Source: Pseudomaricurvus hydrocarbonicus
Lineage (GTDB): Bacteria; Pseudomonadota; Gammaproteobacteria; Pseudomonadales; Cellvibrionaceae
Direction: 5' to 3'
Assembly: GCF_011602365.1 (NCBI RefSeq)
Contig: NZ_JAAONZ010000022.1
Span: 1 to 64,000, forward strand
DNA length: 64,000 nt
Shown: piece after piece, positions 8,247 to 17,216 of the stretch
How the letters are laid out: each line of letters starts with the position of its first letter
How positions within the stretch are numbered: position 1 is the first letter of the stretch
Notes under the pieces: generated by a model
The model's database searches: none
The model's input: only the letters and a program-made list of their open reading frames with translations
Told to the model about the DNA's origin: nothing
Position numbers and translations under genes: made by a program

Positions 8247-9853
8247 TTCGTGTGCAGTGCTTATCCGCTCTATGGTTCACATCGGCAAGGGCTTTTTGCC
8301 TCTGTGCCGCGGCAAGGACAAGCCGCAGCGCTGTGGTCCTGTGCTCGCTGGGTTTGGCCGCTTGTGCGCCCTTGGGGCCCGATTACCACGAGCCGCAGAT
8401 CAACTGGCTGGCCGACTGGCAACCGAGTCTTTATGGTGAAGCCGGCGTTGATCCTCAGGCCGCTGACCTGAGCCAATGGTGGCAGCGCTTTGATGATGGG
8501 GTATTGACGGACCTGGTGAACAAAGCCCGCCGGGAAAACCCGGGGCTGCGCATTGCCGGCTTGCGCCTTCTTGAGAGTCGGGCGCTACTGGGTGTGGCGA
8601 CCGGGTTGAAATACCCCCAGTTGCAGCAGCTCAACGCCACCGGCGCTTATGTTTATGAACAGCACGGCAGTGGTCTGGACCGGGAGTTCAACACCGGCAA
8701 TGCCTCCTTTGATCTGGGTTGGGAACTGGATTTTTGGGGCCGTTTCCTCCGCAGCATCGAATCGGCCGATGCCGCCTACTTTGCCTCAATCACCAACCAG
8801 CACGATGTACAGGTGCTGCTGGCCGCTCAGGTGGCGCGTCTTTATTACGGTTACAAAACGACTCTGCAACGCATTGAGATCGCTCAGAACAACGTCGCAC
8901 TGCAACAGCGCAGTTACCAGATTACCGAGCAGTTGTTTCAACAGGGGCAGGGTTCCGAGCTCGATCTGCAGCAGGCCAAATCCCAATACCTGGCCACTCA
9001 GGCCACCATTCCCGCCTTACAGTTGGGTTTGCAACAACAGCGCAATGCGCTGAGTGCCTTGCTGGGGCGAGCACCCGATGATCTGCCGGAGCTGGAGGGG
9101 GTCGACAGTCGCTTGCCGGAATTGACGCCGTTGAGCTTGCAGCAGATACCGGCGACGCTGTTGTTGCGGCGTCCGGATGTGCGCACCGCCGCCTGGACGG
9201 CGGCAGCCCAGTCGGCCCAAATCGGTGTGGCGAAAGCGGAGTTGTATCCGTCGATCTCCCTGTTCGGAACGTTTGGCTGGTCGGGCAACAGTCTGGAGCT
9301 GACCGATAATGTCACCACCACCGCCCTGGGTCCGACCATGAGCTGGAACATCTTCAATTATGGCCGCCTGAAAAATGCGGTGCGCGTGCAGGATGCGCGT
9401 CTGGAACAGGTGCTGGAAGGGTATCGCAGCAGTGTGCTGAATGCGGCCCGGGAAATCGACGATGCGGCCAGTCGCATTGCCCAGACCGGCGCCAGCCAAA
9501 CGATTCTGGATCAGTCACTGACCGCGGCTGAGCGTTCTCTGGAGATCGCCAGCCGGCGCTATCGCGAAGGCTATTCCGATTTCCAGCGGGTGTTGGATGC
9601 CCAGGCCAGGAGCTTTGCCCAGGCCGATCGTGCCATCGTCAATCGCGGCGATCATGTGGCCGCCATCATTGGTCTCTACCAGGCTCTGGGCGGCGGCTGG
9701 CAGGCGGCGACGCTGGAGACGGTGATCCCGGCAGCAGTGAAACACAACATGCACGAGCGCACCGATTGGGGTGACTTATTGGATGAGCCGCTCGCTACGC
9801 CTGCCGTGCCCCAGCCGTCGTCACCCTCAGCAGCATCAGGAGCTACACCATGA
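8243..9853 (+). CDS. OprM/NodT family outer-membrane efflux lipoprotein
   Basis: This 536-residue protein is a TolC-like outer-membrane channel of the NodT/OprM class. The signal region ends in the lipobox LAAC (Cys about residue 42), followed by PLGPDYHEP, typical after the acylated cysteine. The body has two repeated coiled-coil/beta halves, including FDLGWELDFWGR and ELYPSISLFGTFGW. The GTG at 8243 overlaps the upstream stop codon, which suggests translational coupling; the ribosome site is weak, so a GTG three codons later is also possible. Together with the next two genes it would form a tripartite pump spanning the envelope. Confidence 0.88.
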   Translation: MIRVQCLSALWFTSARAFCLCAAARTSRSAVVLCSLGLAACAPLGPDYHEPQINWLADWQPSLYGEAGVDPQAADLSQWWQRFDDGVLTDLVNKARRENPGLRIAGLRLLESRALLGVATGLKYPQLQQLNATGAYVYEQHGSGLDREFNTGNASFDLGWELDFWGRFLRSIESADAAYFASITNQHDVQVLLAAQVARLYYGYKTTLQRIEIAQNNVALQQRSYQITEQLFQQGQGSELDLQQAKSQYLATQATIPALQLGLQQQRNALSALLGRAPDDLPELEGVDSRLPELTPLSLQQIPATLLLRRPDVRTAAWTAAAQSAQIGVAKAELYPSISLFGTFGWSGNSLELTDNVTTTALGPTMSWNIFNYGRLKNAVRVQDARLEQVLEGYRSSVLNAAREIDDAASRIAQTGASQTILDQSLTAAERSLEIASRRYREGYSDFQRVLDAQARSFAQADRAIVNRGDHVAAIIGLYQALGGGWQAATLETVIPAAVKHNMHERTDWGDLLDEPLATPAVPQPSSPSAASGATP

Positions 9854-11076
9854 GCGAGCACTCACACACAGCCGGGGGGCCGCCGACCGACCGAGCTGCG
9901 AACCCGGCCTCGGCGGCCGATCAGCGGCTCTCTCAGGAGGTCCACGACAACGCGGTGAAGGCCGCGCCCGGGGCTGACGATGCGGAGTCTGTTGCGGCCG
10001 AGAAAGCGGTTAAACGAGGTGGCTTGGGCCTATTGGTTCTGATCCTGGTGACCCTGATCTGGTATTTGACGGCTGACCGTTTCACGCCCTATACCTCCCA
10101 GGCTCGGGTGCAGGGGTATGTGATCGGTGTGGCACCGAAGGTGGCGGGGGTATTAACCGACGTTTGGGTCACCAATAACGAGTCGGTGCAGGCCGGGCAG
10201 CGGCTGTTTTCCATTGATCAGAGTCAGTATGCCCTTGCCCTGGAGAAGGCCGAATCGGATCTGCGCAATACTCGCAAACAGGTCGAAGCGGGTGAGGCGG
10301 CGGTCAAAATGTCGCAGGCCAAGCTGCGAGCCGCAGAGGCGGGACTGCTCAAGGCACAACAGGATTACACCCGCCTTAAGCGATTGCGCGAAAACGACCC
10401 CGGCACCATTTCCCAGCGCCGGCTGGAGCTCTCCCGGGCCAGCCTGGAACAGGCGCGGGCCAATGTCGCGGCGGCGCAAGCGGATATCCAGCGGGCCGTT
10501 GAACAAAAAGGGGGCGCGAACGACGCCGACAATACCCTGTTGAACACCGCACAAACGGGCGTCGACATGGCGCAGCTCAATCTCGACAACACCACGGTGG
10601 TGGCCCAGACCGATGGTGTGATTACCGACATGCGTGCGGATGTGGGGCAGTTTGCCGGAACGGGGACCCCGGTGATGACCCTGGTGGCGGTGCAGGATCT
10701 GTGGATCAACGCAGAATTTACCGAGAACAACCTGGGGCACTTGCAGCCGGGAACCCCGGTGGAAATCCTGCTCGATGCACTGCCGGGGGAAGTGCTGCAG
10801 GGCCGCATACGCAACATTGGGGTAGGCATCAGTGCCGGCAATCCGCCCCCTCCCGGTGGCTTGCCCAGCGTGCAGAACAATCGCGACTGGTTGCGGCAGG
10901 CCCAGCGCTTCCCGGTGCAAGTGGAGTTTAACGGCCCTTTGCCGCCGCAAGTGTTGCGCCAGTTGCGGATTGGGGCGCAGGCCACCGTGATTGCCTACAG
11001 CGAGGGGCACGGACTGCTCAGGCTGTTGGGTCAATGTTATATTCGGCTGTTAAGTTACCTGTCGTATGCCTTTTGA
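9850..11076 (+). CDS. HlyD family membrane fusion protein (EmrA/AaeA-like)
   Basis: This 408-residue adaptor has a cytosolic N-terminus (about 55 residues), one membrane anchor (LGLLVLILVTLIWYL), a lipoyl half-motif (VQGYVIGVAPKVAG), a long coiled coil (about residues 130-240), the second lipoyl half (ADVGQFAGTG) and a beta barrel. Such proteins connect an inner-membrane pump to an outer-membrane channel. The ATG overlaps the preceding TGA (ATGA) and follows AGGAG, so it is translationally coupled to the channel gene. Pairing with a DUF2955 permease resembles AaeA/AaeB rather than an RND or MFS pump. Confidence 0.9.
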   Translation: MSEHSHTAGGPPTDRAANPASAADQRLSQEVHDNAVKAAPGADDAESVAAEKAVKRGGLGLLVLILVTLIWYLTADRFTPYTSQARVQGYVIGVAPKVAGVLTDVWVTNNESVQAGQRLFSIDQSQYALALEKAESDLRNTRKQVEAGEAAVKMSQAKLRAAEAGLLKAQQDYTRLKRLRENDPGTISQRRLELSRASLEQARANVAAAQADIQRAVEQKGGANDADNTLLNTAQTGVDMAQLNLDNTTVVAQTDGVITDMRADVGQFAGTGTPVMTLVAVQDLWINAEFTENNLGHLQPGTPVEILLDALPGEVLQGRIRNIGVGISAGNPPPPGGLPSVQNNRDWLRQAQRFPVQVEFNGPLPPQVLRQLRIGAQATVIAYSEGHGLLRLLGQCYIRLLSYLSYAF

Positions 11077-11184
11077 GGCCAGGGTTAGAGGTCAGAATTT
11101 AGGTTAGAGCTTAGGTTAGAGATTAGCCCAGCGGCTGAGAGGCAAAGACGCTGGCGGAGCCGGATTCAGAGAACAGGGGCTGCC
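11077..11184. repeat. Imperfect TTAGGTTAGAG direct repeats
   Basis: Between the adaptor and permease genes, three imperfect copies of a roughly 12 bp unit built on GGTTAGAG occur within about 11087-11127. The gap has no other structure. It may be slipped-strand repeat DNA with no function. Confidence 0.45.
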
Positions 11185-12225
11185 ATGATCACCCACACGA
11201 CCCGCCTGCCGTTGGCAGCACGGCGCAGTTTTCGACTGGCGCTGGTGGCCAGCCTGGCTCTTGCTCTGGCCTACGGCATGGGGTTGGGGTTGCCTTTTCT
11301 GGCCCCCCTGTTGGCGGTGATCTTGACGGCCACTCCGGCACCGCCGCCAGGCCCCAAACAGCTATTGGTTCTGGTGGTGGCGGTGAGCCTCAGCTTGGGC
11401 GTCGGCATCTTGTTGGGGCCACTGCTGCAATTTGCACCGCTGTCAGCGCTGTTGATTATTTTTGCCGGGCTGTTCGTCAGTAACCGCATGGCGATTGCCG
11501 ATGGCAAGGAGGCCAGCTCGGTGTTGCTGGCCTTTGGCTTTACCCTGATTCCGGCCGCCAGCAGCGTCAGTCAGGCCCTGGCCAGCGCCCTGATTATGGC
11601 GCTGGTGGTGGGGGTGGTGATTGCGGTGGTCTGCCAGTGGTTAATCTATCCCTTGTTTCCGGAAGATGAGACCGCAGTTCCGATGCCGGTCCCACCCACC
11701 TTGGCGGACTCCGATTGGCTCTCGCTGCGGGCGACTTTGATTGTGCTGCCGGCGTTTTTGTTGATGCTGACGAATCCGGCTACCTATTTACCACTGGCGT
11801 TGAAAAGCATTCTGCTCGGGCGCGAGTCCTCCGAGGTGGGGCTGCGTCACGCCAACCGGGAAATGCTCGGCTCTACTTTCCTGGGCGGGGTTTGTGCCAT
11901 TGGGGTGTGGATCTGCCTGAGTCTGGCGCCGCTGTTGTGGTTCTTCTGGGGCTGGATGCTGCTGCTGAGTCTGTTGTTGTCCAGCTGGGTTTACGGTGTC
12001 CTGCGCAGCCGTTTTGGACCCTCGTTCTGGGTGGGTACCTTAACCACGGCGATCATTTTGTTGGGGGCAGCGGTTCAGGACAGCGCCAACGGCAAGGACG
12101 TTTACCAGGCTTTTGCCGTGCGAATGGCGCTGTTCCTGCTGGCCGCGCTCTATGCCGGGCTGGCGATGTGGGCGCTGGAGCAGTGGCGCAAGCGTCGCTC
12201 CCGGCGTCGGCTTGCCGGCGAGTAA
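11185..12225 (+). CDS. DUF2955 (FUSC-like) inner-membrane permease
   Basis: This 346-residue protein has about ten hydrophobic segments in two similar blocks (residues 15-150 and 180-330), the pattern of DUF2955/FUSC-like permeases related to AaeB and to aromatic acid exporters. The N-terminal helix pair contains GLPFLAPLLAVILTATPAPPP. With the adjacent HlyD adaptor and OprM/NodT channel it plausibly makes a complete envelope-spanning exporter for aromatic acids or other toxic small molecules; the substrate is unknown. The ATG lies in GGCTGCCATGATC with only a weak ribosome site. Confidence 0.75.
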   Translation: MITHTTRLPLAARRSFRLALVASLALALAYGMGLGLPFLAPLLAVILTATPAPPPGPKQLLVLVVAVSLSLGVGILLGPLLQFAPLSALLIIFAGLFVSNRMAIADGKEASSVLLAFGFTLIPAASSVSQALASALIMALVVGVVIAVVCQWLIYPLFPEDETAVPMPVPPTLADSDWLSLRATLIVLPAFLLMLTNPATYLPLALKSILLGRESSEVGLRHANREMLGSTFLGGVCAIGVWICLSLAPLLWFFWGWMLLLSLLLSSWVYGVLRSRFGPSFWVGTLTTAIILLGAAVQDSANGKDVYQAFAVRMALFLLAALYAGLAMWALEQWRKRRSRRRLAGE

Positions 12226-12266
12226 GGCAACCGCAAATACCGCAGACAAATAACGGAGACGTGGAG

Positions 12267-12698
12267 ATGTTGATAAATATCGTGATAGGGCTGTCAATGA
12301 TGGCGGTCTGCCTGCTGTTACAGGGCGTGTTGGTGGTGCAGGCACTGCGGTTTTACGCCAGTCGCCAGTCGCGATTGCATTCGGCGTTTCTGGCCGGTAT
12401 GCGGGTGACGGTAGGGTTGATGTTCATCCTGATTGTGGGCAATGTCGCTCAGGTGTTTGCCTGGGCGATGTTGTTTCTCTGGTTGGGGGAGTTTCAGCAG
12501 TTGTCGGTGGCGGTGTATCACTCGGCGGTGAATTTCGCGACATTGGGTTACGGTGATATTGTCATGTCGGATGAAAACAAGTTACTGGGCCCGCTGGAGG
12601 CCCTCAACGGGGCAATGATGATCGGCGTGTCCACCGCGGCACTGACCCGCGCCTTTGCGGAGGTGATGAACGATCACCTCCCGCCGAGGGCTGACTAG
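12267..12698 (+). CDS. Small two-helix potassium channel (Ion_trans_2)
   Basis: This 143-residue protein has an N-terminal membrane helix, a second helix (about residues 50-72), a pore loop with the K+ selectivity filter TLGYGD (about residues 93-98) and a final helix (GALNGAMMIGVSTAALTRAF region). It has no regulatory domain, so it resembles KcsA-size channels. A much longer frame runs upstream but is the shadow of the DUF2955 gene; the true start is the ATG at 12267, preceded by GGAG. Its stop overlaps the stop of the convergent next gene through a shared CTAG. Confidence 0.85.
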   Translation: MLINIVIGLSMMAVCLLLQGVLVVQALRFYASRQSRLHSAFLAGMRVTVGLMFILIVGNVAQVFAWAMLFLWLGEFQQLSVAVYHSAVNFATLGYGDIVMSDENKLLGPLEALNGAMMIGVSTAALTRAFAEVMNDHLPPRAD

Positions 12699-13327
12699 CG
12701 AGCGCTTAATTTTTTTAACAACTCCACTTCTTCCGGCGTTGGGGTATAGCGGCCACCACAGCGAGCATCGGTTTTTTGCAGCAGTTGCAGCATCGCTGCG
12801 GTGAGTGGGATTGGGTCACAGCCGTGGCCGGTTTCACAGATCATGTCGAATTCGGGTTTGGCTTTCACGTGACAGGCGAAGCAGTTGCCGCCGAAGCGGT
12901 TCACCACATCCACAAACCCGCGCTTGTGTATCTCGCTGCCATCGCTGGCGACGTTCAGCTCAAAAAACTCCCAGTCTTTGGTGGCGGCATTGAAGCCTTT
13001 GGGGTGTTTGACCATCACTTCGGTCGGCACCAGTTGCACCACCGAGCCTGGGGGGTATTCCCCCTGTTCGGCCCTGGCGATGGCCAGAGTATCTTCCAGT
13101 TTGCCTTCAATCAGGTTGTCCACGTAAAACCCCCGCACGGGGTTCATGTCCAGGATACAGCGGAAATCGCTGGCCTCGACCTTGAGGGGCTGAGGGGACG
13201 TGGACTCTGCGTTGGCACTGATGACGCAGAGTCCAGTGATGATGAACAGCAGTGCGGATTTAGCCCACAAGGTGAGGTTTACTTGCGAGTCTGGGAATGA
13301 GGGACGGGTGTTGATCACTTTCATCAT
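12695..13327 (-). CDS. Cytochrome P460-like monoheme c protein
   Basis: This 210-residue protein carries a signal peptide (hydrophobic segment ALLFIITGLCVISANA) and one heme c motif, NCFACH, near residue 163. The surrounding beta-rich region (PPGSVVQLVPTEVMVKHP, WEFFELN) resembles the cytochrome P460 family, periplasmic proteins that include hydroxylamine- and nitric-oxide-oxidising enzymes. Further cysteines (CETGHGC, RCGG) follow the heme site and may form disulfides. AAGGAG lies ten bases before the first of two ATGs at 13327; the upstream frame extension is not supported. The family call is moderate, the heme-binding call strong. Confidence 0.6.
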   Translation of the reverse strand: MMKVINTRPSFPDSQVNLTLWAKSALLFIITGLCVISANAESTSPQPLKVEASDFRCILDMNPVRGFYVDNLIEGKLEDTLAIARAEQGEYPPGSVVQLVPTEVMVKHPKGFNAATKDWEFFELNVASDGSEIHKRGFVDVVNRFGGNCFACHVKAKPEFDMICETGHGCDPIPLTAAMLQLLQKTDARCGGRYTPTPEEVELLKKLSAR

Positions 13328-13572
13328 GGGCGTGGAGCTCCTTGTCGGTCGTAAAGGCTTGAGAAGAGACGGTATTTTAGGTTGTAAAAAATTAAATTGT
13401 AAGCAATTTAATTTAATATGCAACGCTTTGCTTGTGCACTTTGGTTTGGGGCAGAGTTTTGGTCGTTGGGGTTGGAAAGATCAAGTCTGGTGACAAGGGG
13501 CCGCGCTTAAGCGCGGGTTCATGGTGCCGTGAGTGAACCCGCGAAGGACTGGTTCGTGACGAGGGTGATTGG

Positions 13573-13920
13573 TTATCGCAGTTTGTTGACGGCATCGATG
13601 CCGTTCATACCCACCTCAATACCCAAGGCTTTGGCGTTGTCAGAGACAGCTTTAACCTGAGCTTTTAGCATGTCATCGTGGCTTTTGACGCCGCTGACAA
13701 TGGCACAGGCCTCACCGGTTTTATTGCAGGTCTCGATATCGAGATAGGCGCAGGCCAGCAGACCTTTGCTGCCCTTGATCACCAACAGCGGCAGCTTGAG
13801 CTCCACCCGCTCGCGGGTGAGGTTGTTCCAGTCCATATCAGGCAGTTCAGTGCGGGTCGGGTTGGCCATGGCCGGTGAGATTAAACAGTGGGCGAAAAGG
13901 ATCAACAGACAATACTTCAT
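13573..13920 (-). CDS. Exported DUF1805 family protein
   Basis: This 115-residue protein begins with a clear signal peptide (MKYCLLILFAHCLISPAMA), then a DUF1805/YunC-like domain: KLPLLVIKGSKGLLACAYLDIETCNKTGEACAIVSGV is the core, ending in LGIEVGMNGIDAV. DUF1805 proteins are usually cytoplasmic and of unknown function; here the domain is exported. Three cysteines (CAYLDIETC, EAC) lie close together and could bind metal or form a disulfide. GGAG precedes the ATG at 13920; the frame upstream of it is not coding. Confidence 0.65.
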   Translation of the reverse strand: MKYCLLILFAHCLISPAMANPTRTELPDMDWNNLTRERVELKLPLLVIKGSKGLLACAYLDIETCNKTGEACAIVSGVKSHDDMLKAQVKAVSDNAKALGIEVGMNGIDAVNKLR

Positions 13921-14388
13921 GACGACTCCGGAGGGGTGGGTTAGGGTGTTGAGCGAACGGGTCAATCCAGAGCAAAATCTATGCCGCTGTACAGCGCGTG
14001 TACTGTCGACGGGACAGTCGCGATCGCCAGTAACCGGCGCTGGGGGGTACCCGCGACACAATCACCAGCCGGGCTGATGCACTGTCGCTCAGGTATCTGG
14101 GTTCAGATATCTATGTTTAGATATCCAGAGTCAGGTTCCCGGTGCGAGTAGCCAGGCTCAGCTACCTGCGCATTGGGATATCAGAAAAGGGCACATCCTT
14201 GGTCTTGTGGTCACTTGTCGTGCGCTTCCTTGTGAGTTCAACGGTCAGTTGTTTAACGCACATGGTGTGGGGGCGTTATCAGTGGCAACCGCCATTGGAA
14301 ATGATGCCGCTCCAGTTGCCTCAGGGGGTCAAAGCGGCCACCCGGCTCACAGAGCCTGATGGGCGCAACGCTGGCGACAGTAACGGGT
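13921..14388. other. Gap with period-14 repeat and palindrome
   Basis: No gene is supported; one open frame (14142-14492) overlaps the real minus-strand gene and lacks a ribosome site. At 14090-14131 three imperfect 14 bp units occur: CAGGTATCTGGGTT, CAGATATCTATGTT and TAGATATCCAGAGT. Within them is the perfect palindrome GATATCTA-TGTT-TAGATATC (14106-14125). Confidence 0.5.
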
Positions 14389-14781
14389 TTATTCGCCCCA
14401 GAATTTCCACCATTTCTTGCTGTGTTCTTCCCGAGCCTGTTGTCCTTGTTCAGACCCTTTACCCAGCTCATTGCGCGATTGTTCGGCTTTAGCCTGCGCT
14501 TGTTTGTCGCTCCCTTTCATGTGTTTGGCAGCGTCGTTGTCTTCGGGTTTTTTGGATTTCTCGGTTTTTTTGGCTTTTTCAGATTTTTCAGGTTTTTCAG
14601 ATTTCTCGGACTTGTTGGGTTTTTCGTTTTTGCCGTGAGCTTCTTTATGCTCCATCGCCTGCATGTGTTCTGCCTGAGGGGATTCGCTAGCCTTGTCTTT
14701 TCCGGCCCACTCGGGCTTTTCAGCCAGCGCGGCGGTGGAGAAGGTACAGACTAACATCAGTGGCAGTAAACTTTTTTTCAT
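14389..14781 (-). CDS. Secreted Lys/Glu/Pro-rich low-complexity protein
   Basis: This 130-residue protein has a signal peptide (MKKSLLPLMLVCTFSTAALA) and then an almost wholly charged chain. Residues about 50-80 are a short tandem repeat built on KSEKPEKSEK, and the tail ends in a Trp cluster, KKWWKFWGE. It should be intrinsically disordered in the periplasm or outside the cell. GGAG sits seven bases before the ATG. I do not recognise a family. The repeat makes length variation between strains likely. Confidence 0.65.
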   Translation of the reverse strand: MKKSLLPLMLVCTFSTAALAEKPEWAGKDKASESPQAEHMQAMEHKEAHGKNEKPNKSEKSEKPEKSEKAKKTEKSKKPEDNDAAKHMKGSDKQAQAKAEQSRNELGKGSEQGQQAREEHSKKWWKFWGE

Positions 14782-14866
14782 GTAAAAAACTCCAGTGGTT
14801 GGGTGTTATGCTGATTTAACGGCATTGGTTTGGGCCGGCAAGGTGCTTGCCGGTGATGGGTAACGG

Positions 14867-15460
14867 TTAACTGTTCTGGGGCTGTAATGCCTGAGACTGC
14901 TTAAAGCCATAGACCACAAAGCAAAGCGACAGGAGTTGCTGCGCCATCAAAATCGGTTTGTCCTGTAACAACATCAACGTGGCCATGCTGAGGTTCATCA
15001 GCATGAAAAAGACCCAGCCGCTGCGATGGTTCTTGGCCATGTAAAAACTGCCCAGTAAAAAGCCCAGCATGACTCCGATTTCCAACAGTTGAGACACCGA
15101 GGTGATGCCGCCGTGCAGATTGACGCTGTAGGCCAGACCGAAGGCCAGCGAAGAGTACGTACACAACGTGACCAGCTTGTTGAACAGTTTGTGGGGCTTT
15201 TTATGGTCGTGGTAGGTGTTATACAGGCCCAGCAGCATGGCGGGAATTCCGCCCGCTTCGATCGAGGCTGCGATCCAGTTCTGGTGGCCCACCAGCACAA
15301 TCACCCAGGCGGGCACGCCAAGAATGTAGATGGTCCAGGCGGAAAGTCTGAAGGTTTTTTTGGTGGGTTCGGGCTGAGACTCGGACAGGGAAAACAGTAT
15401 CTTGTTGATCAGATAAAAAGAGCCACCCCAGATTTGCAACATCAGATCCATATGTACCAC
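14867..15460 (-). CDS. PnuC-like small integral membrane protein
   Basis: This 197-residue protein has five to six hydrophobic segments and the look of the PnuC/NMN-transporter-like group: AWTIYILGVPAWVIV, GGIPAMLLGLYNTYHDHKK and a C-terminal block ending in VVYGFKQSQ. PnuC proteins carry nicotinamide riboside or related vitamins by facilitated diffusion. No NAD gene or riboswitch is adjacent, so the substrate is open. The GTG at 15460 has AGGA eleven bases upstream; the ATG three codons later is an alternative start. Confidence 0.5.
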   Translation of the reverse strand: MVHMDLMLQIWGGSFYLINKILFSLSESQPEPTKKTFRLSAWTIYILGVPAWVIVLVGHQNWIAASIEAGGIPAMLLGLYNTYHDHKKPHKLFNKLVTLCTYSSLAFGLAYSVNLHGGITSVSQLLEIGVMLGFLLGSFYMAKNHRSGWVFFMLMNLSMATLMLLQDKPILMAQQLLSLCFVVYGFKQSQALQPQNS

Positions 15461-15835
15461 ACATCAATTTGTCCTGCTTTGATTTTGCACTATACCTGTT
15501 TCCAGCGGCTCTCGTCAGCTTTTCACTGAGCATCGGCTTTTGCGGCGCCGGGTTTTGACCGGGTCGGATTGTGGCGGGACGACGACGCTGGTGAGCTGTA
15601 CGAGGTTGGTGAACTGGTGTTTACAGAACTGCTTATTGTACAAACCCCCTGATGCCACGGGGCTGCTGATTTGGGTTGAGTTTGGGAAGCGCCCGGCATC
15701 CGTGTTGTTTTCTGGCGGGGGCCTGCCGGCATTTACGGTAACGCTGTAATGCCGGGCAACAGGCAGGCCCGGGAAAGAAGTTGAGAGCGGGACTATAAGG
15801 TCAGCGGTAAGGCCAGCGGTGGGGATAAAGGTGCT
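15461..15835. other. Gap upstream of PnuC-like gene, contains long hairpin
   Basis: These 375 bases contain no supported gene. The main structure is an extended hairpin at 15720-15769: GGCCTGCC pairs with GGCAGGCC, and inside it CCGGCATTTAC pairs with GTAATGCCGG with a bulge. It lies beyond the plsC stop, but no T-tract follows on either strand. Confidence 0.5.
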
Positions 15836-16561
15836 TTAGTGGACTGGGCTTTGCTGCGCCATCTTCGCAACTTCCGCCTCAATCCAGTCCTTTGCTTCGG
15901 CAGTCACCACCTTGCTGGTTCGCCCTTCGGTGGCAATGGCAGCACCGATGACAACTTCAATGGTGCCCGGATTTTTCAGCCATTTTTTCATCGGCCAGTA
16001 GACGCCGGCGTTGTGGGCAACCGGTATCAACGGGGCGCTGGCGTTAATCGCAATGTCGGCACCGCTGCGGGCGTAGTTGCCGGCTTTGCCCACCGGGGTG
16101 CGGGTACCTTCGGGAAAGACCAGCACGTTGTTACCTTCATCCAGGCGTTTCTGGCCGTAGGTTTTCACCTTCTTGAGAGCTTCTTTGGGGTTGCTGCGGT
16201 CGATGGCGATGGGGCGACATTGGGCCAGGCCCCAGCCGAAGAACGGAATTTTCAGCAGCTCTTTTTTGAGGATGATTGAGGTGGGGTGAAAAAACCACTG
16301 GAAGAAAATGGCTTCCCAGGTGGACTGGTGTTTGGCCATGATGACAAACGGTTGCCCCTGGGGCAGGTTCTCCATGCCTCGCACCCGGCAGGTCACTCCG
16401 CAGATGTGTTTCAGGGCCCACAGCATGACCCGATTGAAAGAGATAAAAAAGCGGCTGCGGAATCGGTAGGGCGTCAGGGGCATGACGATACCGATAACGC
16501 CAAAGACGATTGCAGTAATAGACATAAAAGCATAAAAGGCAATGGCGCGGGCAACCTGCAT
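15836..16561 (-). CDS. plsC: 1-acyl-sn-glycerol-3-phosphate acyltransferase
   Basis: This 241-residue enzyme adds the second acyl chain to lysophosphatidic acid, making phosphatidic acid at the inner membrane. An N-terminal membrane helix (residues 8-30) precedes the acyltransferase block KHQSTWEAIFFQ, where His and Glu form the HX4E variant of the usual HX4D catalytic motif. The substrate-binding motif FPEGTRTPVG follows at about residue 150. Its ATG lies three bases after the gmhB stop, so both are read from the glyQ side. The HX4E variant is common in related PlsC proteins and does not imply inactivity. Confidence 0.9.
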   Translation of the reverse strand: MQVARAIAFYAFMSITAIVFGVIGIVMPLTPYRFRSRFFISFNRVMLWALKHICGVTCRVRGMENLPQGQPFVIMAKHQSTWEAIFFQWFFHPTSIILKKELLKIPFFGWGLAQCRPIAIDRSNPKEALKKVKTYGQKRLDEGNNVLVFPEGTRTPVGKAGNYARSGADIAINASAPLIPVAHNAGVYWPMKKWLKNPGTIEVVIGAAIATEGRTSKVVTAEAKDWIEAEVAKMAQQSPVH

Positions 16562-16564
16562 AAA

Positions 16565-17158
16565 TTATCCGTAATGTTCAGTGATGTAGAAAGCGGCTTG
16601 CTGTAGATTATCAAACACTGGCAAATTGTCTAAGGCCAGTTTCTCGTCGGCAGGCTGAGTGTTCGGGCTGCTGGCCTCGGCTAGCTGCCTGAGGGTTTTT
16701 TCCCCTTTACCGGTTTTAACCAGAATCGGATCACAGCCTTTGGCGGTGCCGGCTTGCAGGTCGCGCAGGCTGTCACCGACCACGGGGACACCGGCGGCGC
16801 TGGTTTCAAACTCTTTTTCGATTTGCTCAATCAGACCCGGCAGGGGCTTGCGACAAGTGCAGCCATCATCGGGGCCGTGGGGGCAATAAAAAACCGCGCT
16901 GATCTCGCCGCCGGCGCTTGCCACAGCCGCACGCAGTTTATTGTGCATGGCTTCCAGGTCGTCGGTGCTGAAGTAACCGCGGGCAATGCCGGACTGGTTG
17001 GTGGCAATCACCACGGTAAAACCGTGGTGATGCAGGTGCGCGATGGCTTCGGCGCTGCCATCAATGAGGATAAATTCATCCACGGATTTCACAAACGCGT
17101 CGGAGTCACGGTTAATGACGCCGTCGCGGTCGAGAATCACCAGTTTGGTTTTGGGCAT
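16565..17158 (-). CDS. gmhB: D-glycero-beta-D-manno-heptose-1,7-bisphosphate 7-phosphatase
   Basis: This 197-residue HAD phosphatase removes the 7-phosphate from heptose bisphosphate, a step toward ADP-heptose for the lipopolysaccharide inner core. Motif I is ILDRDGVIN; TNQSGIARGY is the substrate loop; CPHGPDDGCTC is the zinc site typical of GmhB, followed by RKPLPGL. The longer open frame starts upstream, but MPKTKLVILDRD at 17158 matches the family start; a GTG five codons earlier is possible. It follows glyS, as in many gammaproteobacteria, and is tightly coupled to plsC. Confidence 0.92.
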   Translation of the reverse strand: MPKTKLVILDRDGVINRDSDAFVKSVDEFILIDGSAEAIAHLHHHGFTVVIATNQSGIARGYFSTDDLEAMHNKLRAAVASAGGEISAVFYCPHGPDDGCTCRKPLPGLIEQIEKEFETSAAGVPVVGDSLRDLQAGTAKGCDPILVKTGKGEKTLRQLAEASSPNTQPADEKLALDNLPVFDNLQQAAFYITEHYG

Positions 17159-17216
17159 AGGGTGTTGGCTCACTTTGATCCCTGTTATTGCGATGGTCGT
17201 AAGGGGCTTAAGGCCA

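Noticed and set aside
14142-14492. 116-codon plus-strand frame
   Set aside because: It overlaps the secreted Lys/Glu-rich protein gene on the other strand, lacks a ribosome site and resembles no family.
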